The position numbers and the translations under genes were made by a program. From NCBI GenBank assembly GCA_023265625.1, contig JAHFST010000009.1:1-64000 (forward strand): 64,000 nt of DNA, read 5' to 3'. This DNA is from Deltaproteobacteria bacterium (GTDB taxonomy: Bacteria > UBA10199 > JACPAL01 > JAHFST01). A model generated the notes under the pieces. That model made no database searches and was not told the DNA's origin. It saw only the letters and a program-made list of their open reading frames with translations. Position 1 is the stretch's first letter. The number at the start of each line of letters is the position of its first letter. Positions 42,127-52,555 of this stretch are shown piece by piece.

Positions 42127-43473
42127 CTAGGACTCACGGGCCAGGTTGTCAAAACGCGTGAAATTGGAGAGAAACGCCAAACGCACCGAACCGATTGGCC
42201 CATTACGCTGTTTGCCGATAATGATCTCGGCCGTCCCTTTGTTGACTGTTTCGCGATCGTAAACCTCTTCGCGATACACAAAGGCAACAATATCCGCATC
42301 CTGCTCGATAGAACCACTTTCACGAAGATCGGCTAACATGGGTATCGGCGGTTTACGATTCTCCACCATGCGGTTGAGCTGGGAGAGGGCCACCACCGGG
42401 ATACTCAGTTCCTTCGCCAGCGCCTTGAGGGAACGGGAAATTTCCGAGATCTCTCGCTCGCGGCTATCGACGTTATCAATCCCCTTCATCAGCTGAAGGT
42501 AATCCACCACAATCAAACCCAAGCCGTGTTCTTTTTGCAAACGACGCGCCTTCGCACGCATTTCCAAGACATTGATAGCCGCTGAATCATCAATAAAAAT
42601 AGGCAACTCCGATAAGATCCCGGCACTCCGAGTGAGCCGGGGCCAATCAGACTCGGACAGATAACCGGTACGCAGCCTGGAGGCATCCACCCGAGCCTCA
42701 CTGCAGAGCATCCGTTGCACGAGTTGTTCCTTAGACATTTCAAGCGAAAAGATGGCGGTAGGAACTTTTTTCATCGCCGCATTCGACGCAATGTTCAGCG
42801 CAAAGGCCGTCTTACCCATACTGGGCCGACCCGCGATGATAATCAAATCAGAGGGCTGCAACCCAGAAGTGAGGCGGTCAAATTCAATAAAACCCGTCGG
42901 CACACCGGTGACGGATTCCTTCCGCTCATAAAGTCCTTCGATAGCCTTGAAAGCCCCCTTGACTACCTGCTTCATCGGAAAAAAAGCCTGACGGATCCGC
43001 TTTTGGGCAATCTCAAAAATAACCTTCTCGGCATGATCGAGAAAATGATCCACATCCCCGGTGGCCTCATAACCGCGGTTGACAATCTCCGTGGCTGATT
43101 GAATCAAGCTCCGCAGCACGGCCTTCTCACGCACAATCTTGGCGTAGGAGGTGATATTGGCGGCGGTGGGGATACTATCCACCAATAAAGAAAGATAACT
43201 GGCCCCTCCCACGGCTTCCAAATGTCCCTGTTCTTTGAGGACATTGCCTAGCGTGAGGAGATCAATGGGCTCACTTCGTTCGGAGAGGATCCCCATCGCC
43301 TTGAAAATCTTACGATGCGACTCACGGTAGAAATCTTCGGCAGAGGAAAATATCTCGTGGACGCGAAAGATCGCCTCATTCTCCAACATAATCCCGCCCA
43401 AGACCGACTGCTCGGCGGAGATATCCTGAGGAGGCAACCGCGCCCCTATTGATTCAATTTTTTGTGCTTCCAT
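42127..43473 (-). CDS. dnaB: Replicative DNA helicase DnaB
   Basis: Hexameric 5'-3' replication fork helicase. N-terminal domain ~1-130 (PQDISAEQSVLGGIM), linker, then RecA-like domain with Walker A GRPSMGKTAF near residue 215, IVVDYLQLM and the DnaB signature VVALSQLNR...MLADLRESGSIEQDAD. At 448 aa it is complete with no intein. It closes the ribosomal gene block rpsF-rpsR-DUF2232-rplI-dnaB. No Shine-Dalgarno is evident at the ATG. Confidence 0.97.
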   Translation of the reverse strand: MEAQKIESIGARLPPQDISAEQSVLGGIMLENEAIFRVHEIFSSAEDFYRESHRKIFKAMGILSERSEPIDLLTLGNVLKEQGHLEAVGGASYLSLLVDSIPTAANITSYAKIVREKAVLRSLIQSATEIVNRGYEATGDVDHFLDHAEKVIFEIAQKRIRQAFFPMKQVVKGAFKAIEGLYERKESVTGVPTGFIEFDRLTSGLQPSDLIIIAGRPSMGKTAFALNIASNAAMKKVPTAIFSLEMSKEQLVQRMLCSEARVDASRLRTGYLSESDWPRLTRSAGILSELPIFIDDSAAINVLEMRAKARRLQKEHGLGLIVVDYLQLMKGIDNVDSREREISEISRSLKALAKELSIPVVALSQLNRMVENRKPPIPMLADLRESGSIEQDADIVAFVYREEVYDRETVNKGTAEIIIGKQRNGPIGSVRLAFLSNFTRFDNLARES

Positions 43474-43491
43474 AGGTGGGAATAATAATAT

Positions 43492-43938
43492 TTAAACGCG
43501 ACGCGCGACTTCAATCGTCACCTTCGCCGTCACATCGCCATGAAGGTAGATCTCTGCCGTGAAATTTCCCAATTTCTTAATCGGTTCCGGGAGGTGAATC
43601 ACCTTTTTGTCCACGGTAAAACCACGGGCATGAAGGGCCTCGGCCAGATCACGAGTCGTGACGGTACCAAAGAGCTTATCCTCTTCTCCCGCAAGCCGCT
43701 CAACCACTAAAGGGCTCTCCGCCATCTTGCGCGCCACCTCTTCGGCCTCCAACCTCAACTTGGTCCGACGGGCCTCGATCTGCGCTCGCTCTTGTTCCAA
43801 CCGTCTCAGATTCCCTGGAGTCGCCTCCATCGCCTTCTTTTTTGGAAAGAGATAATTACGTGCATAGCCTGGCGAAACTTTAATGAGCTCACCTGCCTTG
43901 CCAACATGTGGAATATCATCCTGAAGAATTACCTGCAT
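43492..43938 (-). CDS. rplI: 50S ribosomal protein L9
   Basis: 148 aa with the L9 signature MQVILQDDIPHVGKAGELIKVSPGYARNYL at the N-terminus, a central long helix and the C-terminal domain VTTRDLAEALHARGFTVDKKVIHL. It binds domain V of 23S rRNA. AAGGAGG lies four bases before the ATG. Confidence 0.98.
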   Translation of the reverse strand: MQVILQDDIPHVGKAGELIKVSPGYARNYLFPKKKAMEATPGNLRRLEQERAQIEARRTKLRLEAEEVARKMAESPLVVERLAGEEDKLFGTVTTRDLAEALHARGFTVDKKVIHLPEPIKKLGNFTAEIYLHGDVTAKVTIEVARRV

Positions 43939-43956
43939 AGTGCCTCCTTGAAATGA

Positions 43957-44964
43957 CTAAGCCGCGCCACTCATACCTTTTATTTTACGAAAATCAAACC
44001 AGAAATTAAACAAGCCCAACAACACAATCACAACCGCAACTACTTGAAATAAAACAAAAAAAACAAGATAAGCCGCCATTCTCATCAACGGAGGGATGGG
44101 CCGTCGCCAAAAGTGGATAACGATCGCCATGCCTTGAAAAAAATAAACCGCCAAATTCACCAGGAGAATATTCAGGCTCAACCATTTCAATCCCGTCTGG
44201 TGCAGCAATAAATTATTCAAAAAATACAGCGCCCCTACCGAGACCGGGAACCAAACCCAAGAATCTGGCAGCTTCCATTGCGCAAAATCCCCCCACTTGC
44301 CAAATAAACGCCCCCCATCAAACCAACGCTTGAACAACATGACGTTCAAAGCACAGGCCACCAAGGTCCCGTTGATCAAAAAAGCCGGCAGGAGATAATA
44401 CGCCGCATCGACCATCGCAGGGAGGTGTCCCCTGAGCAGGACCATCTCCTCCTCTTCCAGACCGATATCCTGTCCCGACTGGAGCCACTGTGCAAAAAAA
44501 TTCTGAAACAAGGCCCGGATCTGTCCGAAAACATTTACGGAAAAAATGGCGCTAAACACCACCAATCCCACCATGAGCAAGAAACCCAACCCCATGACAC
44601 TCCGGGCAATCCCCCACTCCATCCGCTCGCCTTGCCCCGCCCTCACCAGCAACAGGCCCAGCACCCCATAATACAAAAACTCCAGCATCCCCAAATAACT
44701 GATCTGGGCGGGGGTAAAAACCGGGGCCAAATTCATGAGCGGCAACATCCAAACAACGTGATTGGCCGCCTCAACGGGCTTATTGAGGATATGATAAAAG
44801 ACCGATAAGAGCGCAAAGCCGGCCACTAAGGCAACCAACGCCTGGCCAACACCACGACGGTGATAACAGATCGCCAACGGGAGCGGCGTAAAAATGGCGA
44901 AGAGCCCCGTGCTATAAAGAAAAATGGGAAGCCCGGCGGCAACCAACCAGCTGGCTAGCATCAT
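43957..44964 (-). CDS. DUF2232 (YybS-like) integral membrane protein
   Basis: 335 aa with about eight hydrophobic helices (LFAIFTPLPLAICYHRRG near the start, as in DUF2232) and a C-terminal YLVFFVLFQVVAVVIVLLGLFNFWFDFRKIKG. Its place between rpsR and rplI is the standard position of this family. The function is unknown. The ATG overlaps the rpsR stop codon. Confidence 0.85.
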   Translation of the reverse strand: MMLASWLVAAGLPIFLYSTGLFAIFTPLPLAICYHRRGVGQALVALVAGFALLSVFYHILNKPVEAANHVVWMLPLMNLAPVFTPAQISYLGMLEFLYYGVLGLLLVRAGQGERMEWGIARSVMGLGFLLMVGLVVFSAIFSVNVFGQIRALFQNFFAQWLQSGQDIGLEEEEMVLLRGHLPAMVDAAYYLLPAFLINGTLVACALNVMLFKRWFDGGRLFGKWGDFAQWKLPDSWVWFPVSVGALYFLNNLLLHQTGLKWLSLNILLVNLAVYFFQGMAIVIHFWRRPIPPLMRMAAYLVFFVLFQVVAVVIVLLGLFNFWFDFRKIKGMSGAA

Positions 44965-45236
44965 TAAACCTGGGCAACAGCAACCGTATGACTGCCACCG
45001 GCAGGCATGAGCGCCAAGATACGAGCCCGTTTAACCGCCTCATCCACGCGTCTTTGATGAAAGGCGCAATTGCCCGTCACGCGCCGCGGGATGACCTTGC
45101 CTCGCTCGGTGGTAAAAGGCATCAATAGCTTGGGTTCTTTATAATCGATCGGCATATGCGGATCCGCACAAAATCGACATACCTTCTTGCGGACTGGACC
45201 GAGCCGCTTCGCACTATCACCATAATCAGGCTTCAT
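44964..45236 (-). CDS. rpsR: 30S ribosomal protein S18
   Basis: 90 aa. The form has zinc-ligand-like cysteines (VCRFCAD), then the S18 core [36 protein letters not shown]. It binds 16S rRNA with S6. ATG 45236 overlaps the rpsF end by 11 bases, keeping stoichiometry by coupling. Confidence 0.97.
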   Translation of the reverse strand: MKPDYGDSAKRLGPVRKKVCRFCADPHMPIDYKEPKLLMPFTTERGKVIPRRVTGNCAFHQRRVDEAVKRARILALMPAGGSHTVAVAQV

Positions 45237-45558
45237 GTTTTTTCTCCCCTTTCGCAGCATACTTCGTCGAGACCTTGGGTTTCCGGATCGTCAAAAAACG
45301 CAACACCTGCTCCGAGAGTCGAAGATTGCGCTCCAACTCATCAGACACGCCCCCGATCCCTTGATATTCCAACAAGAAATAGTGGCCCTTGGTTTGTTTT
45401 TTAATCCGATAAGCCAACGGCTTCTTGCCTAAATCCTTCAAGTCCACCCGAGCGGCATTGTGCTTGGCCAACACCCCCTGGAGCTTCTCATTGACCTTCT
45501 TGACTGCGTCTTCCGACAAGTCATCGCGCAGCAGATAAACCACTTCATAATCTACCAT
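45226..45558 (-). CDS. rpsF: 30S ribosomal protein S6
   Basis: 110 aa: [17 protein letters not shown], then [28 protein letters not shown] 45558 is chosen because GGGAGG lies seven bases upstream; an earlier in-frame ATG sits before that site. No ssb gene lies between rpsF and rpsR. Confidence 0.97.
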   Translation of the reverse strand: MVDYEVVYLLRDDLSEDAVKKVNEKLQGVLAKHNAARVDLKDLGKKPLAYRIKKQTKGHYFLLEYQGIGGVSDELERNLRLSEQVLRFLTIRKPKVSTKYAAKGEKKHEA

Positions 45559-45576
45559 AACTATTTCCTCCCTCAA

Positions 45577-46095
45577 TTAATCAGACAACCATTGATGAAC
45601 AACCCTGATTCCCTCATCCAACATCGGTGCCACCTGAAGCATCTCCTCCGACCCAAAGGCGGACAAAACAAAACTTTCCACCTGTTCCTTACGCTCCGGA
45701 CGCCCAATCCCCAGGCGAACCCGGCTAAAATCTTTTCCAACAGACTCCATAATCGAGCTCACCCCGCGATGCCCGGCGGCTCCCCGCCCAAAATCAAGCT
45801 TGACGCGGCCCAGCGCCAGATCCAAGTCGTCATGCACCACCAACAACTCAGGACCGCCAAAAAATTGCACCGCCTGCAACACCGCCCCGCCGGACAGATT
45901 CATGAAGGTTTGGGGCAGCAACAAAATCACCTTCTGACCCTCCACCACCCCATCGCCCGTAAAACTGGAGAACTTTTTTCGTCCCAAATCAATATGCCAC
46001 TGACTCGCTAACCGCTCCACCAAGGAAAAACCCACATTATGCCGCGTCCCGACATACTCCTTGCCAGGATTCCCAAGGCCAACAATGAGTTTCAT
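45577..46095 (-). CDS. pth: Peptidyl-tRNA hydrolase
   Basis: 172 aa, slightly short. Cleaves peptidyl-tRNA released from stalled ribosomes. Signatures: LIVGLGNPGKEYVGTRHNVGF with the catalytic His in the HNVGF segment, KPQTFMNLSG-like LPQTFMNLSGGAV, and VVHDDLDLALGRVKL with the conserved Asp. It follows rplY by eight bases, as is usual in this gene block. Confidence 0.97.
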   Translation of the reverse strand: MKLIVGLGNPGKEYVGTRHNVGFSLVERLASQWHIDLGRKKFSSFTGDGVVEGQKVILLLPQTFMNLSGGAVLQAVQFFGGPELLVVHDDLDLALGRVKLDFGRGAAGHRGVSSIMESVGKDFSRVRLGIGRPERKEQVESFVLSAFGSEEMLQVAPMLDEGIRVVHQWLSD

Positions 46096-46103
46096 GGGTG
46101 ACT

Positions 46104-46808
46104 TTAGCCCTTCTTCTCAGCCTTGCCACCCTCGGCCTTACCCTTACCCGCTTCTGCTGGCTTGGCCTCACCTTCCGCCTTTTCTTCCTTGCCAACCACC
46201 GGCACCGCACCCGCCACACCACCCTCAGCCGCCACTGGGGCCGCTTCTTCTTCACGCGGGGCGGCAATGGAGACAATCGTCAGATTGGTTTCCATATCGA
46301 CTTCCACCCCTTCGGGGAGGGTCAGATCCGATAAATGGAGATTATTACCAATATCCAAAGGCGTCACATCCACTTCAATAAAAGAGGGGATATTGGTCGG
46401 CAAGCTTTTGACCTCAATCTCCCGTAAGGTGATCTCCATGATCCCGCCATTAACCACCCCGACCGCCTTGCCAATGACATGGATCGGAACCTTGACCGTC
46501 ACCTTTTGCGTGATGTCAATTTTGAGCAGATCCATATGGGTAATATTATGTTTCAAGACGTCGATCTGATAATCCTTCATCATAACCAGCATCGGAGCCG
46601 CCTGCGCTGCCACCTGCAACTCAATCACCGCATTCATACCGGCCGAACTTCCCAAGGTTCTGCCCAATTCGCGGGAGTTGAGGGAAATTCCCTGAGGATC
46701 CATCCCGCGACCATAAACAATGGCGGGAACCAAGCCCTTGCGGCGTAACGCCCCTAACCCTTTTTTACCCGTTTCTCGCGGCTCCGCTGACAGTTTTAAT
46801 CTTTCCAT
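46104..46808 (-). CDS. rplY: 50S ribosomal protein L25, general-stress CTC form
   Basis: 234 aa. An L25 domain (RKGLVPAIVYGRGMDPQGISL) is followed by the TL5 beta domain (VKVPIHVIGKAVGVVNGG). The last ~45 residues are a Lys/Glu/Ala-rich low-complexity tail (EEKAEGEAKPAEAGKGKAEG), longer than in most. It binds 5S rRNA. AAAGGG precedes the ATG. A palindromic repeat separates it from prs. Confidence 0.95.
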   Translation of the reverse strand: MERLKLSAEPRETGKKGLGALRRKGLVPAIVYGRGMDPQGISLNSRELGRTLGSSAGMNAVIELQVAAQAAPMLVMMKDYQIDVLKHNITHMDLLKIDITQKVTVKVPIHVIGKAVGVVNGGIMEITLREIEVKSLPTNIPSFIEVDVTPLDIGNNLHLSDLTLPEGVEVDMETNLTIVSIAAPREEEAAPVAAEGGVAGAVPVVGKEEKAEGEAKPAEAGKGKAEGGKAEKKG

Positions 46809-46824
46809 ATAATCCCTTTCTTTT

Positions 46825-46851
46825 GTACGGGCGCGGTCACCGCGCCCCTAC
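46825..46851. repeat. REP palindrome between prs and rplY
   Basis: GTACGGGCGCGGT, C, then ACCGCGCCCCTAC. It is an inverted repeat with one foot mutated (GTAC for GTAG). It lies five bases after the prs stop codon, on the rplY side. Confidence 0.9.
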
Positions 46852-46856
46852 ACAAA

Positions 46857-47807
46857 TTACACAAACAATGATGAGACCGATTCCCCCGTATGTATCCGGC
46901 GAATCGCCTCTGATAAAATGGGACCGACCGACAAAACCTTAATTTTGTTACATTCCTTTATTTTCTCTCCCACCGGGATGGTATTGGACACCAAGAGGGT
47001 TTCCAGCGGCGATTGATTGATCCGCTGCACCGCTGGCCCGGAGAGCACTCCATGGGTACCAATCGCAAAAATCGACTTGGCGCCTTGATCCATAATCGCC
47101 TTCGCCCCTTGGGTCAGGGTCCCGGCGGTATCCACAATGTCATCCACAATCAACGCCCGCTTATCTTTCACATCCCCGATCAAATGCATCACCTCAGACT
47201 GATTGGCCGAGGTCCGTCGCTTATCAATGATCGCCAACTCGGCATTGAGCCGCTTCGCGTACGCACGGGCGCGTTCCGTCCCCCCCGCATCCGGAGAAAC
47301 CACCACGAGGTCCTGGGTGTCTTTTTCTTGCATAAGATATTCCAGAAAAATCGGGGTCGCATAAAGATGATCAAAGGGAATATTGAAAAATCCCTGAATT
47401 TGACCGGCATGCAGGTCCATCGCCAATAAACGATTGGCCCCCGCCGCCGTGAGCATATCGGCAATCAGCTTTGAAGTGATGGGGGTCCGCGGCTGCACCT
47501 TACGATCTTGCCGGGCGTAACCATAGTAGGGGATCACCGCCGTAATCCGATCCGCCGAGGCCCGTTTCAAGGCATCGATCATGATCAACAATTCCACCAG
47601 ATGTTCATTCACCGGGGTGCAGGTCGGCTGAATGACAAACACATCCATCCCACGCACGTTTTCATCAATCTCGACAAAGATTTCACCATCGGAAAATCTC
47701 CGAATCACGGCTTGGCCTAACGGAACTCCGATGTTTTGCGCGATCTCTTGCGAGAGCTCGGGGTTGGCCGTTCCAGAAAATATTTTTAACTGTTGAAATG
47801 ACGACAT
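46857..47807 (-). CDS. prs: Ribose-phosphate pyrophosphokinase
   Basis: 316 aa. Makes PRPP from ribose 5-phosphate and ATP for nucleotide, histidine and tryptophan synthesis. Motifs: [25 protein letters not shown] (ATP site), [12 protein letters not shown], and the PRPP loop [16 protein letters not shown]. It is a full-length class I enzyme. It is transcribed with ispE upstream, although an antisense tRNA lies between them. Confidence 0.98.
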   Translation of the reverse strand: MSSFQQLKIFSGTANPELSQEIAQNIGVPLGQAVIRRFSDGEIFVEIDENVRGMDVFVIQPTCTPVNEHLVELLIMIDALKRASADRITAVIPYYGYARQDRKVQPRTPITSKLIADMLTAAGANRLLAMDLHAGQIQGFFNIPFDHLYATPIFLEYLMQEKDTQDLVVVSPDAGGTERARAYAKRLNAELAIIDKRRTSANQSEVMHLIGDVKDKRALIVDDIVDTAGTLTQGAKAIMDQGAKSIFAIGTHGVLSGPAVQRINQSPLETLLVSNTIPVGEKIKECNKIKVLSVGPILSEAIRRIHTGESVSSLFV

Positions 47808-47835
47808 AAAATAAACTACACCTTTCGTAACACCT

Positions 47836-47907
47836 TCGGGGATCGTCTAATTGGTAGGACAGCGGCCTTTGACGCCGTCAATCTAGGTTCGAGTCCTAGT
47901 CCCCGAG
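47836..47907 (+). tRNA. tRNA-Gln (UUG), antisense to the surrounding operon
   Basis: The 72-nt cloverleaf reads on the plus strand. Acceptor TCGGGGA pairs with TCCCCGA, the anticodon loop is CTTTGAC (anticodon TTG), and the T-arm is CTAGG-TTCGAGT-CCTAG. No CCA is encoded. The last 12 bases overlap the 3' end of ispE on the other strand. A tRNA-Gln between ispE and prs is a known arrangement, but here it opposes both genes. Confidence 0.96.
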
Positions 47908-48747
47908 TAATTCTGTGCAACAAACCCACCATTCAGGATATCTAACCTTCAGTTCCTGATAGGCTGCTTCCTGCTTTGCTTTATTCTCAAAAATACCAAA
48001 GACCGTAGGGCCGCTACCACTCATTAAAACACCATCCGCCCCACGTGTGTGGAAGGCCTGTTTGACCAGACCGACTGCAGGATAGGAGTCTATGGTCACT
48101 GCCTCGAGATCATTCCTCAACAGTGGGAGAATTTCTCTCCAGCCCCTAAAAGAGAGGCGGTGGTTATCATCCCCCTGCGGCCTTGTCAATGGGCTCTTTC
48201 CCCATTTCTTGAATATTTCAGGGGTCGAAACAGGGAACCTCGGATTCACGAGCACGAGACACAGGGAGGGGGTCTGAACCGGGGTCAACCTCTCCCCCAC
48301 CCCCTCAGCCCACTGGCTCCCCGGGACGGTAAAAAAAGGCACATCGGCGCCCAAACCCCGCGCCAGGGCAATAAGCCTTTCCCCACTCCACCCCAACCCC
48401 AAGGCCTGGTTTAAATGCACCAGCAAGGTCCCAGCGTCGCTAGACCCGCCACCCAAGCCGGCCGCCATGGGGATCCGCTTGGTGACATGCAGCGTCATGC
48501 CAAATTTCTGCCCCGACTCCCGCCGCACCAAATCGCAAGTCTTCCAAAGCAGATTGGTCTCATCACAGGGGAACCCAGGCTGATCGGAGGTTAGCTGCAT
48601 CGCCCCCGATGTCAATGCACCCTCCAGGGTATCTCCCAAGGCGAGCTTAACCATCAACATCCTCAGGTCATGGTAACCATCCGGGCGCTTGCCTAACACC
48701 TCCAACCGAAGATTGATCTTAGCGGGGGCATGCAACTTAAAATTCAT
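47896..48747 (-). CDS. ispE: 4-diphosphocytidyl-2-C-methyl-D-erythritol kinase
   Basis: 283 aa GHMP kinase of the MEP isoprenoid pathway. Opening APAKINLRLEVLGKRPDGYHDL, ATP loop RIPMAAGLGGGSSDAGTLL, C-terminal MSGSGPTVFGIF. The last codons and stop overlap the convergent tRNA-Gln by 12 bases. No clear Shine-Dalgarno is seen before the ATG. It heads the long minus-strand operon. Confidence 0.96.
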   Translation of the reverse strand: MNFKLHAPAKINLRLEVLGKRPDGYHDLRMLMVKLALGDTLEGALTSGAMQLTSDQPGFPCDETNLLWKTCDLVRRESGQKFGMTLHVTKRIPMAAGLGGGSSDAGTLLVHLNQALGLGWSGERLIALARGLGADVPFFTVPGSQWAEGVGERLTPVQTPSLCLVLVNPRFPVSTPEIFKKWGKSPLTRPQGDDNHRLSFRGWREILPLLRNDLEAVTIDSYPAVGLVKQAFHTRGADGVLMSGSGPTVFGIFENKAKQEAAYQELKVRYPEWWVCCTELLGD

Positions 48748-48829
48748 GACGATCGCATAGCGATTCTCTTGAAATAGGTCAACAGTAACACTTGCCTTTT
48801 CATCTCAAATAACTAGTATCCGCCCGATC

Positions 48830-49777
48830 ATGGGAATGACAGCCACCAAGCTTTCGGAAAAGGGACGCGGACGACTCATCACGCTAGCCTCACTCAAGGA
48901 GGGCACCACCGATAGCTTTGACGGGACAAAAATCAGCTACCGTTCCTTTGGCCAAGGAGATCCGCCCATTATTTGTTGTAACGGTCTTGGTGTCAGCACC
49001 TTTTTTTGGACCTATTTGGAAAAACATTTTCGTTTTTCGCGCCAGGTCGTCACCTGGGATTATCGCGGTCATGGCAAATCCGAGCTGAAGAAAAATACCA
49101 AGCACTACAACATCACCGCCCTGGTGCAAGACTGCCTGGCCGTACTTGATGAACTTAAGGTGAAAAAAGGCGTCTTCATCGGCCATAGCCTGGGGACCCA
49201 GGTCATCTTTGAATTGTACCGCCTCCACCCCGAACGCGTGGCCGCCCTCGTGCCGTGTTTTGGCACTTATGGGAATGTCATGAACACTTTTTATAATTCC
49301 CGGCTCTCCCGCTACGCCTTCAACATCGCCTATTTCTTGGGGACGACCTTTCCGAAGCAGAGTAATATCCTCAGTACCTTCCTCCTACAAAATCCGCTTT
49401 CTTTTTGGATGGGGGGTCTTCTCAAAATGATGGACACCGGGATGATGACCAAGGCGGATAGCGACCGTTATATCAAACACATCCTGTCGGTCGATCCGCT
49501 CTACTTCACCATGCTCCTCAAGAGCGCCCAAGACCATACCGCCGAGGAGATATTGCAAACCATCAAGGTTCCAAGCCTGATCATCGCGGGCGAGCTTGAC
49601 CAATTCACCCCGGTTTGGCTCTCCAAAAAGATGCATCGCCTGATCCCCAAGTCCGAACTGTTCGTCGTCAAAAAGGCCACCCATGCCGGTCTGGTGGAAC
49701 AACACGATGCCATCAACCTGCGGATTGAAAAATTTTTGGATGATTCTTTAGGACGTGCCCGCCGCCACGCGGGTTGA
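48830..49777 (+). CDS. Alpha/beta hydrolase
   Basis: 315 aa. Oxyanion region CCNGLGVSTFFW, nucleophile elbow IGHSLGTQ near residue 126, acid GELDQFTP near 258 and catalytic His in THAGLVEQ near 288 make a complete triad. The cap region (KQSNILSTFLLQNPLSFWMGG) is ~80 residues. There is no signal peptide. The substrate is not predictable; many relatives are lactonases or esterases. Start choice between two ATGs two codons apart is unsure. It ends three bases from the convergent clpB. Confidence 0.88.
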   Translation: MGMTATKLSEKGRGRLITLASLKEGTTDSFDGTKISYRSFGQGDPPIICCNGLGVSTFFWTYLEKHFRFSRQVVTWDYRGHGKSELKKNTKHYNITALVQDCLAVLDELKVKKGVFIGHSLGTQVIFELYRLHPERVAALVPCFGTYGNVMNTFYNSRLSRYAFNIAYFLGTTFPKQSNILSTFLLQNPLSFWMGGLLKMMDTGMMTKADSDRYIKHILSVDPLYFTMLLKSAQDHTAEEILQTIKVPSLIIAGELDQFTPVWLSKKMHRLIPKSELFVVKKATHAGLVEQHDAINLRIEKFLDDSLGRARRHAG

Positions 49778-49780
49778 TCG

Positions 49781-52369
49781 TTATTTTTGAAACGTCAATT
49801 CACTACCATCCTGAGCACTTCCCACATCGACGTTGACCTTATCCCCTTCTTGAAATTGCCCCGCCAAGATCTTGAGGGAGAGCGGATCCTGCAGATAGCG
49901 TTGAATGGCGCGCTTGAGCGGACGGGCCCCATAGACCGGGTCATAGCCCTGCTTGGCCAACAACTCCATGGCCTTGGGGGTCAAAGTGATCTCGATCTTC
50001 CGTTCGACCAATAATTTTTTTAAGCCCTCTAGCTGAATCGCAACAATCGCCGCAATCTGACTCTCCTGAAGCGGGTGAAAGATGATAATTTCGTCAATTC
50101 GATTGAGAAACTCCGGCCGGAAATGCCCGCGCAAGGCCTCCATCGCTTTTTGTTCCATCTGACGCTCCTCACCCGCCAACTGGCCGATGGCCTCACTCCC
50201 GATATTGGAGGTCATGATGATGACGGTATTGCGAAAATCAACGGTCCGTCCCTGACCATCGGTCAAGCGACCATCATCCAAGATCTGCAAAAGCACGTTA
50301 AAAACATCATGATGGGCCTTTTCAATCTCGTCAAACAACACGACCGCGTAAGGCCTGCGCCGCACGGCCTCGGTCAACTGCCCGCCTTCTTCATAACCCA
50401 CATAACCCGGAGGCGCCCCGATCAAACGCGACACCGTATGCTTCTCCATGTACTCGGACATATCAATCCGGGTCACGGCATTTTCATCGTCAAAGAGAAA
50501 CTCCGCCAAGGCCCGGGCCGTCTCGGTCTTGCCCACACCGGTCGGTCCCATAAAGATGAAGGAACCAATCGGTCGTTTCGGATCAGACAGCCCCACACGG
50601 GAACGACGCACGGCATTGGCCACCTTTTGCAAGGCCTCTTCCTGGCCAATCACCCGTTGCCGGATCCGCTCTTCCATGTGTAACAACTTCTCGGTCTCCC
50701 CCTCCAACATGCGCGTCACCGGGATCCCTGTCCATTTGGCCACCACCTCCGCAATATCCTCGGCCTCCACCTCTTCCTTCAGCATCTTCTGCTGTTGTTG
50801 CAAGGTCACGAGCTGCTTGTCTTCGCCCTCTAATTGTTTCTGCAACTCCAAGAGCTTGCCATACTTAAGCTCTGCGGCCCGGCCCAGGTCACCACCGCGT
50901 TCCGCCTGCTCGGCATCGATCTTCGCTCGCTCAATTTTTTCCTTAATGTCTCGAATCCTCTTGATCGCCTCTTTTTCCTTCTGCCAATGAACCTTGAGGA
51001 CCGTGGATTCTTCCTTTAATTCCTTCAGCTCTTTCTCAATCCGCGACAAAGTCTCCTTCGAGGTCTTGTTCCCTTCTCGTTTCAAGGCCTGCCGCTCGAT
51101 CTCCATCTGGAGGATTTTCCGTTCAATCTGGTCAATCTCGGTCGGCAGGCTATCGATCTCAATCCGTAATTTGGAGGCGGCCTCGTCCATCAAATCAATC
51201 GCCTTATCGGGCAAAAAACGATCCGCAATATAGCGCTGCGACAGGGTCGCCGCCGCCACCAAGGCCGCATCCTGGATCTTGACCCCATGATGGACTTCAT
51301 AACGCTCCTTCAACCCCCGCAAGATCGCGATGGTGTCTTCCACACTCGGCTCACCAATAAAGACCGGTTGAAAGCGCCGCTCCAAGGCCGCATCTTTTTC
51401 CACATACTTGCGATACTCATCCAAGGTCGTGGCCCCGATGCAGCGCAACTCACCACGGGCCAAGGCCGGTTTCAGCATATTCGACGCATCCATCGCCCCT
51501 TCCGCCCCACCCGCGCCGACCAAGGTGTGTAATTCATCAATAAACAAAATAATCTGACCGTTGGCCTCAGCGATCTCTTTCAAGACGGCCTTGAGACGAT
51601 CTTCAAACTCACCGCGATACTTGGCACCGGCAATCAGGGCACCAAGATCCAGCGACAAGACTTGTTTTTCCTTCAGAGATTCCGGCACATCCCCACTCGC
51701 AATCCTCTGGGCCAACCCCTCCGCAATCGCCGTCTTGCCCACCCCGGGATCCCCGATCAAGACCGGATTATTTTTCGTGCGTCGCGACAAGACTTGGATG
51801 ACACGACGCACCTCTTCGTTACGCCCAATGACCGGGTCCATCTTGCCGCGCCGCGCCAGGTCGGTCAGGTCTTTGCCATAGCGGGCCAGGGCCTGATATT
51901 TATTTTCGGGATTTTGATCCGTGACGCGATGACTCCCTCGGATGGACATCAAGGCCTTGAGCAGTCCTTCTTTGCTCACTCCGAGCTCACGCAAGATCTG
52001 GGCGGCTGGGGCTTCTTTGACCTCCAACAAGGCCATGAGCAAATGTTCGGTGCTCACATAATCATCCTTAAGCTTATCGGCCTCACTCCGAGCCTCATCA
52101 AAAACCCTCTTAAGACGGAATGAGACATAGACGTTACCCGTAGATGAGACTGTGGGCATTTTTTTCAGCTCGGCTTCAAGCCGGGTCTGGACTGTATGGC
52201 TATCAATTTCCAGTTTTTGTAACAGCGTACCCACCACCCCATGCTCCTGTATCAACAGGCTCAAGAGGAGATGCTCGGGTTCAACCTGCGGATGTCCTTT
52301 GGATTCGGCGGATTGTTGGGCGGCCAGGACGGCCTCCTGGGCCTTTACCGTGAATTGATCGAGTCGCAT
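49781..52369 (-). CDS. clpB: ATP-dependent disaggregase ClpB
   Basis: Resolubilises aggregated proteins with DnaK. Two AAA+ modules: Walker [15 protein letters not shown] near residue 200 and [14 protein letters not shown] near 600. The coiled-coil M domain (residues ~400-530) sets it apart from ClpA/C. Clp-N repeats are at 1-145. ATG 52369 (862 aa) is preferred to a TTG three codons earlier. No strong Shine-Dalgarno is seen. No CIRCE element or HrcA gene is visible nearby. Confidence 0.97.
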   Translation of the reverse strand: MRLDQFTVKAQEAVLAAQQSAESKGHPQVEPEHLLLSLLIQEHGVVGTLLQKLEIDSHTVQTRLEAELKKMPTVSSTGNVYVSFRLKRVFDEARSEADKLKDDYVSTEHLLMALLEVKEAPAAQILRELGVSKEGLLKALMSIRGSHRVTDQNPENKYQALARYGKDLTDLARRGKMDPVIGRNEEVRRVIQVLSRRTKNNPVLIGDPGVGKTAIAEGLAQRIASGDVPESLKEKQVLSLDLGALIAGAKYRGEFEDRLKAVLKEIAEANGQIILFIDELHTLVGAGGAEGAMDASNMLKPALARGELRCIGATTLDEYRKYVEKDAALERRFQPVFIGEPSVEDTIAILRGLKERYEVHHGVKIQDAALVAAATLSQRYIADRFLPDKAIDLMDEAASKLRIEIDSLPTEIDQIERKILQMEIERQALKREGNKTSKETLSRIEKELKELKEESTVLKVHWQKEKEAIKRIRDIKEKIERAKIDAEQAERGGDLGRAAELKYGKLLELQKQLEGEDKQLVTLQQQQKMLKEEVEAEDIAEVVAKWTGIPVTRMLEGETEKLLHMEERIRQRVIGQEEALQKVANAVRRSRVGLSDPKRPIGSFIFMGPTGVGKTETARALAEFLFDDENAVTRIDMSEYMEKHTVSRLIGAPPGYVGYEEGGQLTEAVRRRPYAVVLFDEIEKAHHDVFNVLLQILDDGRLTDGQGRTVDFRNTVIIMTSNIGSEAIGQLAGEERQMEQKAMEALRGHFRPEFLNRIDEIIIFHPLQESQIAAIVAIQLEGLKKLLVERKIEITLTPKAMELLAKQGYDPVYGARPLKRAIQRYLQDPLSLKILAGQFQEGDKVNVDVGSAQDGSELTFQK

Positions 52370-52444
52370 AGGGGACAACTAAACATGATTTTTGGATTGT
52401 CAAAAGGGGAAAATGGATGCTGTGGGACGAATTCGCACGAATTC

Positions 52445-52472
52445 GTAGGGGTTCAAAATTTTGAACCCCTAC
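52445..52472. repeat. REP palindrome, TTCAAAATTTTGAA core, intergenic
   Basis: Identical over 28 bp to the copies inside sulfite reductase and alaS. Upstream of it GAATTCG occurs twice in direct repeat. It lies in the 210-bp gap before clpB. Confidence 0.97.
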
Positions 52473-52555
52473 GGCACCCGTGACGGGTCAAGAGGATTCA
52501 GTGCCGCGGCTTGGCCCCGCCGTGATTGAATCAAAATTGGGTCTACGTCATAAAA

